Counted from the first letter of the stretch, positions 11,845-26,750 are shown. The stretch is DNA of 64,000 bases from Anoplopoma fimbria (GCF_027596085.1 NC_072457.1:2221971-2285970), one strand, 5' to 3'. Numbers and translations are program-made. The notes: a model not told the origin generated them from the sequence alone.

Positions 11845-14082
11845 TCCTGACATGGTGCTCCTACAGGTGTAACATCCACACTAACGGATAACACTGTTTC
11901 CGAAATCGATTTACTTTAGGTATGTGAGCTTCTACAAAACATTCCCAACTGAACAGCACTCTCAATAAAATGTCCAGTGAAACACATTTACTCCCAGGTT
12001 ACTGTCGCAGTTTGAAACAGTTTGAAAAATGCGGTTAACATCGTCAGTCCAAACCAACAAAACAAAAAACGCATAACAAAAGCACTTGGTTATGTTTAGG
12101 CAACCAAAGTACTCGGTTGTTTTTTGACCTGTCAACCCATCCAAGATTTATATCAAAAGACAATAATATGATTCGCTTTTCTTATTTTTATTCTTTGGTT
12201 CGGTGTTGTATTGTTTCTTCAATATTCACCAAGTATACTTTCATTAGCTGTATTAATAAAAAAAGGCTGTATTTTACCCAATTGTTTTTCCACTATCATC
12301 AATAATTTCCACACAGACAAACATAGCTTTGCACGATCTCAGATTAAATATGCTGCATCTGTTGATGTTTCTTTTGACTGCCATGTCATTAAAAAACTCT
12401 ACTCTTTCATGTGGAGATGATCTGTTATGGATAACTCTGCGACCAGAGTCAGCTGACAGCCATCTGTGCGATATCAGTCATTTGGATCATCACTGTTCGG
12501 TTTAGCGGAGCCAGATAGCTCAAACACAGCCCGACTGCGACAGCCTGTCGGCCCGCTGGCGGTATCAGTCCCACGCTCTCTGAGCAACGCAGCAACATGC
12601 ACAACAATGTATGTGCGCAAATATTTAATTTACTCTTACAGCTTTGTCTTCTGCTCCCGCCACCTGTTTTTTACAAGCGCTCCCCCTCAACCTCTCTCGG
12701 CAGATTGAGTACTTCAAATATCTGCTCACCAGATGTTAAACTGGCGGCTAATTGTGCTCTGAGAAAAAATCCAAAGCTGTAAACATGTTGCTCCGTTAGG
12801 ATGAATGGTATCCCTCACGCTCAGTTGGACACGGTGGTTAATTGTGATTTCTTTAAACATTCACCTCTGGCTGATGCATTTAATTATGTAAATATGTGCA
12901 CACATGAATGTGTATGTGTAAAGTAAGTGCTCTCTGTCTCTGTCTCAGTCATGCCAAAACCCTGCAGCTCTGTTTTTAATGATACTGTCGAGGTGATGAG
13001 TGTTGATTTGTCATTTTACAGATGCAAGGTTTTTGCTTAAAGCGTTGCAGAAGCGACTGCACTGGTTCTCACATGAGGACGCGCAACGGCAATCTCCCAT
13101 CATCCCCAAGCCTCCACGCATTGTGCCCACTCTCTCTATATCTCTGCGGCGACCATGACAACAAAATGTCTGCTGCTCGTTAGATGGATGGCAGTGACCC
13201 TTAAGGAGGAGGAGGCAACTCCAGGAAAGAGAAAAAGAGTGAGAAACAGCAAGTGAGAAATAAGAAAAATGGAAAGAAGAGGTTTTACCCAGAAGGCCGC
13301 TGTTTGTTCATGTAACTTCCAAACTAAGTATTACACAATCTTTTTCCAAACCTAACCTTTTTTTCCTTGTAAAGAAGGAAATTCATTTTGCATGTAACAA
13401 GCAGAAATTGTGTCGCTAGGAGAAACATTTTGTACGTTAAAGGGAGTAAGTGAGGACATAACATGAAATATGGCGTGTCAGTAAGCCTCTGCAGAACTTT
13501 GCATTTTTGTAAGTTGTGTTTCTGGTGAAAGAACATCAATCCTTACCTCCCATACTTGGTTAAAAAAAGGAAACTAGAATCTGCAGCTGTGATATAGGCG
13601 CCTGAATGAAGGCGGCTGGGAGCATCTGTCCAACTCTGTTGAAGTGTCATTTTGCTGTCTTGACTGAGGAGACTATTCTTTTTTATTTGGACAGCAGTAT
13701 GTGATTTTGTTGAAGCGTTTTGAGAACAGAAAACATCTATTGCCTTTTTGGAAAATGGACAAAGAGTTTTTGGTGTCTGTGTTACCTTTACACACTCAGG
13801 CTGTTCTCGTACCATGTTTGTCAGTTTCATCTTGGGTCTTTAATATTCTCTAAACCATAGAGCAGGCCGCTAATCACAGGTGAGTTAAATTCAGCCCCCC
13901 CCCTTTTCAAAATGAACAAATTGCCTACTGGGTATTTGTATTTATTCCACAAAATCAATTCAAATTCAATCAACGTAATGGGGAACCAGGAAGTAAAGAG
14001 CGAAGGTCCACACAGGTGGGAGGTCAGGTTGGACGGTTTGGTCTAAAAAAATGTAGCTTTAGTCACTTCTGTAGTTTTTGTA
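11845..14082. other. Non-coding, no gene seen
   Basis: Mostly unique-looking DNA. Purine-rich at 13196-13290. A short GTTTAGGCAACCAAAGTA word near 12096 resembles the dispersed CCTAAACCTAACC family. A C-run occurs at about 13893-13902. No coding evidence. Confidence 0.5.
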
Positions 14083-14290
14083 TCTCAAACCGCAGTATTT
14101 TCCTAAGTCTAACCAAGAAATGTGTTGTTTAAAATTAACCAAGTTGTTTCCTGTGAAGACTGAGGTTCATTTTCAAAAGACAGCATGCGTATCACGAGGG
14201 CAAATTGCCATCTTTTGCTGGATGTTAGGAGGAAAACGTACGAAAAATGAGGAATAATTGTAAGAAATCGTACGAACCGTCGTATGAGGA
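14083..14290 (+). repeat. Dispersed repeat of the CCTAA-ACC family (fragment)
   Basis: Shares word order with 29755-29890: TTTTCCTAA-CTAACCAAG, then a second CTAACCAAGTTGTTT, then TGTGAA-AGACTG and an AGCATGCGTATCACGAG-like block. Ends near repeated CGTACGA words. I recognise this type from percomorph genomes but cannot assign a class. Confidence 0.5.
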
Positions 14291-15284
14291 CACGTTGACT
14301 CAGAACACAGCATTTGTTGCTAACATTGCATCCAATAATGGACAAAAACTTGAACAGGTCAGAAAATAAATTCAGCATATCACAAGAATGTAATCAACAG
14401 AAAATGTCATATATGTTTTTTTTATATTTTAGTCTATGCCTCTTCATCAGTATTGTTGCAATATAGCTTATGGCCACAGAGGGCAACGTAGAGCAGAGCT
14501 CTTTAGTGAATGAAGAGATGATGCTTTTACATGATTAACTTTGTTTAATATATTTAATATCAATATCGTTCAAATGAAGTATTGAAATCGTTCATTCATA
14601 ATTGCCTGTTGTCAATGTGAACCAAGAGTTTCAATACATGAGATGGGATTTATTTTCGACACTTTGACAGCCCGTCTAAATAGCATCAGGTGGCTGAAAC
14701 GCTTCCACCCATCCATGATTGGTACAGTAGTATGGTGACTGCTATTGCGCAATGCACTGGAGTTCCTACAACAGTTTACCGCCATAATACTTAACACGAG
14801 TTATGACAGAATACATGAGGGGAAAGCCGAGGAGGGAGGTGCTGGAGTGATTACTAGCTCAGATATGAGTTATAAGCTTTCTCTGAAATGAGATAGTAAT
14901 GAAACTAGAGGAAAGAAAGAGGGGGAAACAGAAGGAGAGCACTCTGGGCGAATCATTACGCTGATGTGAATTAATGCCTGGCCGGATGAATGAATCACCA
15001 ACCAGTCAAGGAGAGGAGGAAGGAATTGGAAAAGTAGAAGAAATGGAGGGGTAGGAGATGAAAATGAGAGATATAAAAATGAGACAAAGGGAGGAGAGAG
15101 TGTGAAAATAAAGAGACAGAGAGGGAGTAGAGGGGGATGAATGAAGCAAAATCAGCAGAAATCCCTGAAACATGTTTGTAAGTAAAATCTTGTTGCCCAT
15201 AGAAATCGTCACGCCGTGTGCCCTTCTGTTAACTGCCTATGTGTTTGATCATTATTGTTACATCATCCATCCCACCATCCACAG
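14291..15284. other. Non-coding with purine-rich blocks
   Basis: Purine-rich stretches at about 14880-14940 and 15008-15140 on the plus strand. Between them, 14945-15000 holds GTGAATTAATGCC and ATGAATGAATCACC. No gene. Confidence 0.5.
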
Positions 15285-15560
15285 TAGGGGTGCAACGTAT
15301 CATGAATTCACGGTTCAGCTCGTATCACAGATCGGAGTCACGGATCAGATCAGCACAAAAGAAAAAAGGGAGCAGATATAACTTTTAGAGAAAATCCCCT
15401 GATGCTGTTTTCATTTTTACCTGCAAAACTAATTGCCGATCATTGATAATCCATATTGGCAGATACAGATCGCTTTGTTGTTTGATTAAAGCAGCAAGTC
15501 GACAAGGCTCCAGACTATTTTTTATAAAAAAATTGCCACCGATCTGAAGTCAGTAAACCA
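15285..15560 (+). mobile_element. Candidate hAT-like non-autonomous element fragment
   Basis: Starts with CAGTAGGGGTGCAACGTATC, followed by words such as CACGGTTCAGCTCGTATCAC and GTCACGGATCAGATC. I associate this opening with hAT-type non-autonomous repeats of fish. No opposite terminus or 8-bp target duplication was found. The later part (GCCGATCATTGATAATCCAT) may belong to another repeat. Confidence 0.4.
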
Positions 15561-18270
15561 TCACAAACACTAAAAGTTATCCTTTGCAATTTATATATGT
15601 TTTCTTCATAAAATCCCAATTCAAATTTCAAACTTTCTCACCAATACTACATTTAACAAGATTACATGTGAACACATCACTATAACGTTAGAATTTATCT
15701 TCGCCAGATTCTTGTTTTCACTAAACAGAGCCTGAACGCCTCATAATGCAACTGAATGGAACCTTTGTTTGTTGGCTGTTAGTGGGAGAGATTGCCGACT
15801 AGAAATACATGAATGCTGATGTCATGATCTCATATTTTACTGAATAACAATCGTCAGTCAAACTTTATTTCACACTGTGATGGTTAACATTAAACTGTGT
15901 AATTAATCCCCGGTTCAAATGCGTTCTGAACTGCGAGGGGGGATCCGTCTGGATCACTTATCCACAATTATCTGTTAAACCATTTATACATAGAGAGTGG
16001 CAAAACTGACATAACATATAGTGATTGATGGCTTCGACATTCCCTTGCCCTGTTTCTTTTCCTCTGCCTTGACATAAACTCCCATTGGCATCGGTTGTTG
16101 TCAGGATCACTGTCAGATCTCATCTTGTCTTCAAGTCTTAAACAACTTCACACAACGTGGACCTCACAAAATGATTACGCCAATGAATAAAGACCTGCAG
16201 AAGACTTTTCACAGGATCTGGCTTTTTCATCTGGGAACCAAGGCAATCTTGGTGTTTTGGTTTTAGATGGATAATCAGGCAAAAAGTTGGAAGAAAGTCA
16301 ATGAATTCCATTATAAATTCAATTTGAATTACTCTTTTGGTAACTTGGCTTCGAGGCTTCACACTACAGTATAATCCAAATGATTTAAAAAGTGCTCATT
16401 AATTTACAATTGATCAATAAGCACAGTCAAAGATTGCAATATGCACTTGTAAATAATGTGTCATCTATATGAATGCGGTATTTTTTGAAAATCTTAATGA
16501 AATCCGACACAGGAAAGGAAGGCTCGGACGCAGAGAGGGAAAGAACAGGACATCACTCCCTGTCTCTCATGATCTCCAAAAATGCCATCAGACATCGTAA
16601 ATCTGAAAAATGTCATTTTATAATTCACTTTTGGTAAAAACCAAAGGTTTGTGAAGCAAAGTTTTACAAGTCTGGAGGGTTGGCCACGTCACTATTCCCC
16701 CATAACGGTGAGATTGTGACCCTGGGATAAGCGCTGAGCCCTGCACTGACCTCTGACAGATGAACAGCACAAAGAGAGGGGAAGATATCAAGCAATGCAT
16801 CTGAGACAACCTGAGGAAATCAAAAGACAGGTAAAGGAAGGGAAGAGAATGAAGAAAGGGAGACGGAGAGTCTGGGACACAGCAAAAGGTCATCTGTGTG
16901 ACAAAGTGAGGTGAATGAAAAGAGACAATGTAAAGTGGTAAGGGGGAAAGAGTCAGGAGATCGAGGACGATGGAAATGAAAGGGGATAGGAAACATTAGC
17001 AGAGACAGATCTGAGGACAGTGTGGCACCGTCTTTGGCTTTAAAGACATTTGGACAGTGTTTCTGACAACACATGTCAATGGTGGTAAAAAAAAAAAGGG
17101 AATGAAACACAGAACGGCTGATATCGGAATGATATCTGTGGTTTTTCTGCATCGCTTTTGATCAATATTATTTAAACTGCCTACAATGTTATAGGAATGC
17201 AATGCTAGATCTCAAGCATTCAATAATCCTCATCACTTTGCAAAATATGTATTATCACAAATTGACTCAACAGCTTGACAAACTCTGCTAGCACTCTGAT
17301 CAATAAAACTGACCATCTATTAGGTATCCTAAATTAAACAATTTTACCATTAAACGGGAAGCAGGATTCAGCTAGCCGAGGAGCTTTGACTTTTGGTAAT
17401 GAGGGATAGCACAGCAAACAGAGGAAGCACTAAGTGGCACACTCACAAATTCCCACAGACTCACACAAACAAAACTTCTCCGACTGAGTTGTCACAGTAA
17501 GTGAGGCTGTCGGCGTCCGAGACACCAACAAGCCATAGACAGTAAAAACAAGTCTGCCTGGACGAGGAATCCAAAACTGAGCCACTGGAGCAGCAGCAAA
17601 AACAAGATGAAACTCCTCAGAGAGGGACCAAGAGTTAGATGGGGAACAAATTGGAGTAGAAAGAAAATAAATGAGGAAAGAGGATGGCAAAGGGATGAGA
17701 AGTATGAGGAACACAGTTAGGGAGGAGAGAGAGAAAAGAAGAAGTTTACCAGCAAAAGACAGAAAAGGAATGGTTGTTCTGAATATGACAACTCCCAAGC
17801 CTGTTGGGAACATAGGATGAGCTAGAAAAGGAGGAAAGGGTTTTCATTTGTCACAAGGACTGTCTAGTGAGGGCTTCCAAAAGAGATCTTGTGCTGTGGT
17901 TCCACATGGGAGGCTGGTAAGTGACAGCGGAGACAGGGAGAAAGACTCAAACTTGAAAAGTGTGAAAAGAAAAACTGAGAAGAGTTGTCTTTGATAAATT
18001 CTAGGGAGTTGAGGTATGCCCGAAGGATTTTCTCCTACTGAAATTCAGAGCATTTCTATTGCCTCCACATGGCTCTTAACATGGAGACGGGCTGACTGGT
18101 CGTTAGCAGCTAACAGTGCTAACAATGCGAACGCTGTGTGATTTAAAGGGGGCATGGCTACGCAATCAAAACGCAAAGAAGCTCGGATAACAACAGAGGG
18201 AGAGACACTTTAATCTCTGCTCAGGGAGACGCTACCCAACGACATCTTAACAACGCAAATCGTTTTTTGG
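15561..18270. other. Non-coding with purine-rich blocks
   Basis: Strongly purine-rich on plus at about 16740-16990 and 17590-17770, where minus-strand frames of 90-127 codons are compositional. The rest is AT-rich. No gene or named repeat seen. Confidence 0.5.
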
Positions 18271-18274
18271 GGTG

Positions 18275-18700
18275 GACCTGAGCATTGTGTCGCTGCTCTT
18301 TGCAGATGATGTAGTGTTGTTAGCTCCATTAGAGCGTGAGCTTCAGAATGCACTGTGGGCGGTTTGCAGCCGGGTTTGAAGCGGTCTAAAGGAGAGTCGG
18401 TACCTCAGAGGCTGAGACCATGGTTCTCTGTCGGAAAACGGTGGGTAGCGCCCCCCCAGGGTTGAAGTGAGTTACTGCCCCAAGCGAGGTAGTTCAAGTA
18501 TCTTGGGTTCAGTGATTCAGAAAGCTGAGCAAAAGGGGAAGCTCTTAATTTACCGGTCCATCTATGTTCGGACCCTCACCTATGGTCATGAGGTTTGGTT
18601 AGAAGAGAAATTAGATTGCGAGTACATTGGCCAAAATGAGCTTCCTTTGTAAGGATCCAGCTGAGGTGGACCAGACATTTTGTTTCAAGAAACTAAAGCT
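18275..18700 (+). pseudogene. LINE ORF2 reverse-transcriptase remnant
   Basis: A broken fragment of a non-LTR retrotransposon polyprotein. Codons at 18296-18322 read LFADDVVLL, with the catalytic FADD box of the reverse transcriptase at 18299-18310. Downstream, about 18535-18600 reads KLLIYRSIYVRTLTYGHEVW, the conserved segment that follows the palm in teleost LINE ORF2 proteins, then a degenerate MSFL word. Between them the frame shifts and has stops, and the distance is shorter than in full-length relatives, so there is an internal deletion. No 5' or 3' element ends are visible. It is not functional. The exact clade is not assigned. Confidence 0.85.
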
Positions 18701-19049
18701 TATCTCTCTTGTATTTCAGGTTTTTATTTTATGTTTTCTTAAATGCTTTTTGGCAAGCCAGCAGTATATTCAGTCTCGCTCCCCTTCATGCCTGATAAGG
18801 TTGTTTGTTACTCTTTAATTATGGCTGAGCTCTGTTTGTTTGGTGCACTTGTTTAGCTTGTAACATCATGTGAGGAGTTGCATTAGTTGTTACTGTTGTA
18901 ATTGGGCCATTAGAGATGATGTCTTATATACATTGTATCTATTCTGCAGTGCTAAGCTAGTTTTATTTTGTCATTTTTATTAGTTTCTCTCATCAACTTG
19001 CCCCTGATTTCACTCCTTTTATAAAGATAGTTTTGCTATAGCGCGTCTC
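18701..19049. other. Non-coding, no gene seen
   Basis: AT-rich DNA downstream of the LINE remnant. It might include unrecognised LINE 3' sequence, but no tail repeat is seen. Confidence 0.4.
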
Positions 19050-19205
19050 TTTCTGTTCCTCTGTTGCCGTCTTCTCCTTCACTGGCATTTAAACATCATT
19101 CGTTTCTATGTGCTTCGTCTACACCCGTCTGTCTCCCTCTCTGCCTCACTCTGACTATCATTTCTTTCTATCTACTCTTTTCCCAACCTCCACATCCCCC
19201 TGCGA
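19050..19205 (+). repeat. Pyrimidine-rich block
   Basis: About 155 bp of C/T-rich sequence on the plus strand. It passes directly into the balanced segment at 19206. Confidence 0.5.
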
Positions 19206-19520
19206 CGAGCAAACCCTTTAATAATATACAAGCTCCTCCGTCTCTCCTGGCAGCGGCGGCAGAATCCTACAGGATTCAATCATGGCCGCGCTAATTAGAT
19301 CAGCATGGCTAATGCACACGGCTCTCCCTCCCTCCCTTTAAGTCCATATCAACAGGCGCCCCACGTGGCAGGAGGGTATCCAGGATGTGTGGATGGATTG
19401 CAGGGTGTCTGAGCTGCAGGCCCCCGCGGTTCGACCTGGGAATCGCCACAAGGGGCCCGGAAGAGAAGGGAGCATCCCAGGTGAAGGGGCATCAAGGGTG
19501 AGCTAGCCAAGCGAGGAGAG
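19206..19520. promoter_or_regulatory. Candidate conserved non-coding segment
   Basis: A repeat-free, GC-balanced stretch in otherwise low-complexity surroundings. It contains CAATCATGGCCGCGCTAATT and CATGGCTAATGCAC, with a homeodomain-type CTAATTAG core at about 19289-19296. No coding frame is supported. The regulatory reading is inferred from composition only. Confidence 0.25.
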
Positions 19521-19887
19521 CCTCCTGATGAATATGCGAGTGTGCTGTGTCTGTGTTTGTGCGAGAAGGATGCGTGGGGCGAGTGCTTGGCGGCCCTCCA
19601 CCGTCTCTCCCTGTGTTCAAAAAGCCGAGCTAGAACCTGGCACTCCAGACCCGACAGAATGGAGAGGAACAGTGGGGTTGGATTGGCTGGATGAAGAGGG
19701 GATGAAAGAGATTAGTGCGACCTCCTGGGGGATTATTGTTGAGCATGACTCGGCGAATCCTGAACCCCAAAATACTTCAGACACGTTTTTTTTACAAAGC
19801 AACCGCACAAACACCACTGCTTTTACTCAGCATGACTTACAACTTGAAATGATCTATCGACAGCATTAGAAGCAGCTGATATTGCCA

Positions 19888-19889
<2 letters not shown>

Positions 19890-19927
<38 letters not shown>

Positions 19928-19954
19928 ACAAACACACACAAACACACACAAACA
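19890..19954 (+). repeat. (CA)n microsatellite with 10-bp higher-order unit
   Basis: About 30 bp of pure CA followed by three tandem AACACACACA units and a partial fourth. Confidence 0.95.
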
Positions 19955-21555
<1,601 letters not shown>

Positions 21556-21830
21556 CACGCTGAATACCAAAAAGATTGAGCCGATTACGCTCGCCTGCCC
21601 TGCAGGTCCCACATGTGTGAGCTGAGCAGCTCAATAAGCCATTTCTGACGAGGAGGGAAATTGACTGATCTGGAAATGCATTTCTCCACGTGAAATTTCA
21701 TAAAATATATCGCCTGGGCCAGATGTCTGAGACACAAAGTAGTCTCATCCAAGTTAATTAGACAGTAAATCTTTGCCTTCATCAGGATAATGACTGACAT
21801 TTTAAGGATACATGTCGTAAGAATATTCAT
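21556..21830. promoter_or_regulatory. Candidate conserved non-coding segment
   Basis: Repeat-free and balanced. Features include GAGCCGATTACGCTCG, CCTGCCCTGCAGG, GTGAGCTGAGCAGCTCA and AAGTTAATTAGACAG (TAATTA core). The minus-strand 91-codon frame across it has no recognisable domain. The regulatory call is inferred from base composition and motif content and is untested. Confidence 0.25.
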
Positions 21831-22089
21831 ATGATACATGAAAACACCCAGATGCCTCATGTGCTTTATCCAAACGCCTCACTGGTGTATGAGAACTCTG
21901 ATGTTAATACTGACAAGCTAAAGACTATAATTAAATTAAATATATTGCTTTAGAATCCCAGACTTTAAGACTATCTTTAGAAAATCCCATTTCAGTCCAA
22001 GTTTTGCCACTTAAACAAGATGTCATAAAGTAACAAGGGGTTTATTTCAATGCTAAAGTTTAAGTTATGTTGTTCCTTTGCTTTGGGTG

Positions 22090-22484
22090 TAGCCGGTTCT
22101 GGCAAGTAAAGCCAATACAGAAGTTTCTTAAAGCTGCATTCTCTTTACTGTCCACCAGGGGGCGACTCCTCTGGTTGTATAGAAGTCTATGAGAAAATGA
22201 CTCTACTTCTCTCTTGATTTATTCCCTCAGTAAACATTGTAAACATGAGTTTATGGTCTCAATCTCTAGTTTCAAGTCTTCTTCAATACAGCATGATGTT
22301 CATTTAGTAAATGATGCTCCATTTAGAGTCAAACAGACCATAAAGCAGGGGATGCTTTAGGGCGGGGCTTACTGTGAATGACAGGTCGCTGACGCTACCA
22401 AATATATATACGGCGTCACTACGTCACTCCTCCGCTTTCCAAATATGGTAACTTCTGTTTATCGGTTGCGAAAAAAGCAACATG
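22090..22484 (-). repeat. ~500-bp family, copy D
   Basis: Reverse-oriented. Right part and centre are complete, including GACTCTACTTCTCTCTTGAT, GTAAACATTGTAAACATGAG and TAAAGCAGGGGATGCTTTAG. From about 22160 to 22370 it is nearly identical to copy A in reverse complement. The left end is truncated after TATGGTAACTTCTGTTTATC. Confidence 0.85.
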
Positions 22485-24440
22485 ATCGACTTCTACATGT
22501 AATGTAGCAGTATATAGATTTTTGCAGGAACGAAAAGTGGTGCAGTCAAGGTAATAATACAATATAAATTGTATGTACAGTAAACTCCACGAGTTCAGAA
22601 GCATAAAACAGATTCATATGATTCATAGGGAGCCAGTGAATCGCCACCGCTGGCTAAATTACTAGTCGCTAGCTGAAATTGGCTCTGATTTCAGTCCTGC
22701 AGAGCGCACATTTACCACAGAAAATACAATGATGGGATAAAAACAGCAAAAAAATAATAATAATTTCAACCACGAACCACAAATTAAAAGTTATTTCTGC
22801 ATCAATAGAAAGTGAAAAAAATGACTAAGTTCTAGATTTATATATAAAAAAAAACCAGATGAAGCAGATGATAAATATCAAGAGATTAACAAAGAGAGTT
22901 TAAACGTGCAGCTGGCCATGTTGGAACGGAAGAACATTTATCATTCCAAATAATTAAGCTGCTTCTATAGCGAGTGCCCGATGAGCTTAGCTGTGTGTTT
23001 GATCAGGTTCAGGTTCTTATCACACTTCTGCTGGCTGCTGCCATGATCCTCAACAGAGAGTGATTGGCATAGCAGGGCTTTGAGGAGACTTGAAATGGAT
23101 CTGAGAGCTACAGAGTTGCAAGCCATCTTGATCCATTTACACCAACTCGTGATAAGACTAATCTAAGAGAAATCTGTTGGCAGTTTGTTGTTGGACATGA
23201 GATGTTGAATCTTTGTGTCATCCTTCAAAAGAAGATCAAAAACTCTCTGCAGCACATCATTAAAAACGTGTCTTTTAAGGTGGTGTTGGGTATATACCTG
23301 CGGGAGTATTTATACAAGGCATTTTGGTTTTAACAAGTTTTTAAACTGCTTAATTAGGGAAGTGTTGATTAAACGAAAGCGAATAAGGATTATGTATCTG
23401 AGGAAAAAAAGCCCAAAAGAAAGAGACAAAGCCACATTTAGATTGTCTAGATATCTGGATATGATTTAATTATTTCTCCCCTTTCAAAATGCTTATTGTA
23501 CGCTGTAGTTTCTCATACAGGATTTTCAATCCATACAAGAAGATACAATACGATCAGTCTAAAATTTACTAAATTAAATAACTAAAGCTCTCACAAATTT
23601 AATTTAATATTTTTAACAAATGTTCAGCATGCCCTTTTTAACAAGTGTTTAAAACGGAATCTTTAACACCAAACAATCTGCTTTCATAAATGTTTCATCT
23701 CTAACATATTATATTCCAATTGAACCTTTGCTAAACCCTGCTACTGGTTCGCAAACTGACCAGTTGTATGATGGTTACTGGATTTGAAGCTAGTCACGGT
23801 TAACAATGTGTAATAGTGTGATTTAAAATGTTACGTTTATTACGTAAAAACATGTGGAGCTAACATTAGCGCATCATTACCTAGCTCCTGAAGGTATACT
23901 GAATGTATACACAAGCTACTTTTGCTTTTTAATGATTGTTACAGTGAATGAAGACCTACCCCTCTTTACAGGAACAGTGTTGTTCCTTCATTTCTTTGCC
24001 ATCTGTTTTGATCTCGAGGTGATTTTGTGTTTCACATTTACACTTTAGCTTCTATCTTTATCTTTCTAACCCTCAACGATACACCCTTTAAACACACACT
24101 CTAGCCCTTTCCGCCTGCATCTCTTTGACATCATTTTTAGTTTTTCCCCAAATATGTGGAGTGCTGTTAGTGACAGTGTGGGCTCCACGGTGGGTTGGAC
24201 ATCTTGACACTGTAGCAGCGGGGGGCGGGGCTTAACGAAGGGTCAATTGACCAAATTTAGCCTGAATGAGTGTCTGGGGATTGATTGAGTGAAGCTGTTT
24301 CTATTATCTTTAATACTTAACTTGATACTTACAGAAAAACTATACTTTCAACCTCTAAAGTTTGTGTTGTAATTCCATCTTGTGTTTGAGTTCAGTGCTC
24401 ATCAGTAACTCCAAACAGATAGCTCAGGATACTGCAGCTT
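22485..24440. other. Non-coding, no gene seen
   Basis: AT-rich DNA with short A/T runs. No repeat family or gene recognised. Frames are under 85 codons with no domains. Confidence 0.5.
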
Positions 24441-25000
24441 AAAGGCAGGTATAAATGAACGTTCAAAACACAACAGACGAATTCATCCCGTTTTCTCCCC
24501 TTGTAGAACTAGGACAGTGCCCACACATCCAATGAAGGTTTTTAACGACGTGACTTCTTCAAAACAAGAACACTTTCGGTTGTGCAGCTTTCAGCATCAT
24601 ACCAAAAGTGGGACAGAATCGAGGAGGACGCTCAACCAAAATAACTACAGCATATGGGTGGCTGCAGAAATATGATACAGGGATTGCTCTAGTTTTCTCT
24701 AAATGTCAGCAAATGTCATCATCATGCATCAATGGCAGCACAAAACTTCAACTCGACATTGACACTGAGCCAAAGCCACCGATCCGTCTCCACCAAAATG
24801 ACACATCCAGGAAATATATTGAGTCTAAGAAGTCTTCCACATGTTTTTTCTCCATCGTCCCAGTCCAGCACACCGACCCCAAAATATCACCCTAGCCATG
24901 CATATAGATCAGCACCTGCTGCTATGGCAACAGAGACCCCCGCTTAGCCGGCCAGGCTACTTTGGCTAGAATTTGTCATACCATTTGAGAAAAAAAAAAA
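24441..25000. other. Unassigned segment ending in an A-run
   Basis: A balanced stretch with a 95-codon and a 71-codon frame on plus, rich in Ser/Thr/Pro and with no known domain. It ends near an A-run (about 24991-25005). No AATAAA at a fitting distance and no gene similarity I recognise, so a processed pseudogene is not supported. Confidence 0.35.
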
Positions 25001-26480
25001 AAAAATCCTTCACGTCACTGCTTTTCACACTGCAATGCCACCGGGCACTGTCAGGTGCTTTTGCTGAAAAGAGCTTTGGCGGGTGAGCCGTCAGCTAAGG
25101 CCTGTCAAACCCAGCCTAAAGCACCTGACTTATTAGAAACCTCATGGCTCAGTAGAATTGAATAGGAGTCAAAATGACAGCTGACCTGCACTAGAATGTA
25201 AGGGTTTTTTCATATTAGAGAGAACAGTGTGAAATGACTAACTCACCTATACTTTAGTAGAAGAACTGATCTCCAGAGAGAGGAAGGGGGGACGTCCTGC
25301 CCGGTGGGAGGACAGGCGCGATGGAGCGTCAGCTGAGCCTCTTGCTTCTGGATGGTTCTCAGTTTGAATAATGATAGTTCTTTAGATGCATTAAGAATGT
25401 CTCCTTTTAAACTGTGAGTTTTTTGCTATCTTGTTGGTGGTCTTCACGGTGCGTCTTGCAGTCCAATTGGATCTGGCTTCTTTTGTCTACTCGAGCAGGA
25501 AAACAGATGTTGTCCCAGCGAGTGGTTCTTTCCCCACAGGCCAAAGCGAGAAATCCCGGATGTAGAGCTAAAGGAGAGAAGGAGAAAAGAGAGAGAAGGA
25601 GGCGTTAATACAAATGTGAATTGCAGTTGAGTCAGAGAAACATGCAGGGAGGAGAGATAACGATCAAATCAACGAAAGGTGTAAATTAAGCAGACAGCTT
25701 TGATTAGGTGAAACTACCAAGTGACCTTTTCATGATTGAAAAATTGTGTTTGGTCCGATACTTCCTAATATTTATAAGCAATTTTCCTTCCAGATTATAA
25801 CCTGATTATGTCTATTATTATTTTGTATGCAGGTACCATTTCTGTGATTGAGCAATAAACTGATCCCAATTTTAAGCAGAAACAGATTTTAAGAAGGTTG
25901 AGACCAACACAGATCCCTCCATTGAATAAGGAGATTATTCAATTATTATTTTTGCTTTTGATTGTTACATTGACAACACACTGAAAAACAGATGCAGTTG
26001 ATTATAATTATCACAGTCAGGTTGCCACAGGCAACCGGCCTTACATCATGTGAAAACAAACAAATTATCCTAACTAGGTACCAAACACAATCAAATCCAG
26101 CTGAATCTGCTGCTGTGTTTTTCACATTGATGCAGCAAATTTGCACAGAAAAACTGAATCAACATGTGGGCTACGGAAATATGGTTAAAACTGTGGTTAA
26201 AGGATACATGTAACAACTATGTCAAATTAATTGAACTGCAGCTGTTATAACTCTGCACCAAAATCTTGCTGTACTGAATTATAAAAAAAGTGTTGTCTAA
26301 TTAAAGAAACACTGCACTGTTGTCAGCTGGAAATGAGAAGCGGGTGGTGGTCTCCCATTTTGAGTTTTTTGTCTAATCCAACTACATTATTTTCCTTCCC
26401 CAGCGTCATTATTCGTGTGGTTGCTAAAGGGTTAGTTAATTAAATATATAGGTGTGTTGTTTTTGGACTCTTGCTTAAAC
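25001..26480. other. Non-coding, no gene seen
   Basis: Purine-rich at about 25555-25620. Otherwise no supported feature. Confidence 0.5.
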
Positions 26481-26750
26481 GACCATAAAGCATACCCTGC
26501 TTTATGGTCTGTTTGGACCATAATTTACTAAATGAACATCATGCTGTATTGAAGAAGACTTGAAACTAGAGATTGAGACCATAAACTCATGTTTACAATG
26601 TTTACTGAGGGAATAAATCAAGAGAGAAGTAGAGTCATTTTCTCATAGACTTCTATACAACCAGAGGAGTCGCCCCCTGATGGACAGTAGAGGGAATGCA
26701 AGTTTAAAGACACTTCCACTGGCTTTACTCGGCAGAACCGGGGTTGCTGG
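26481..26750 (+). repeat. ~500-bp family, copy E (centre and right)
   Basis: Begins with GACCATAAAGCATACCCTGC and is nearly identical to copy A from AATGAACATCATGCTGTATT through GAGTCGCCCCCTGATGGACA. Ends with TTTACTCGGCAGAACCGGGG. The left part is absent. Confidence 0.85.

Noticed and set aside
24991..25005. Poly-A tail of a processed pseudogene
   Set aside because: The preceding frames match no gene I know, there is no suitably placed AATAAA, and no target-site duplication is visible.
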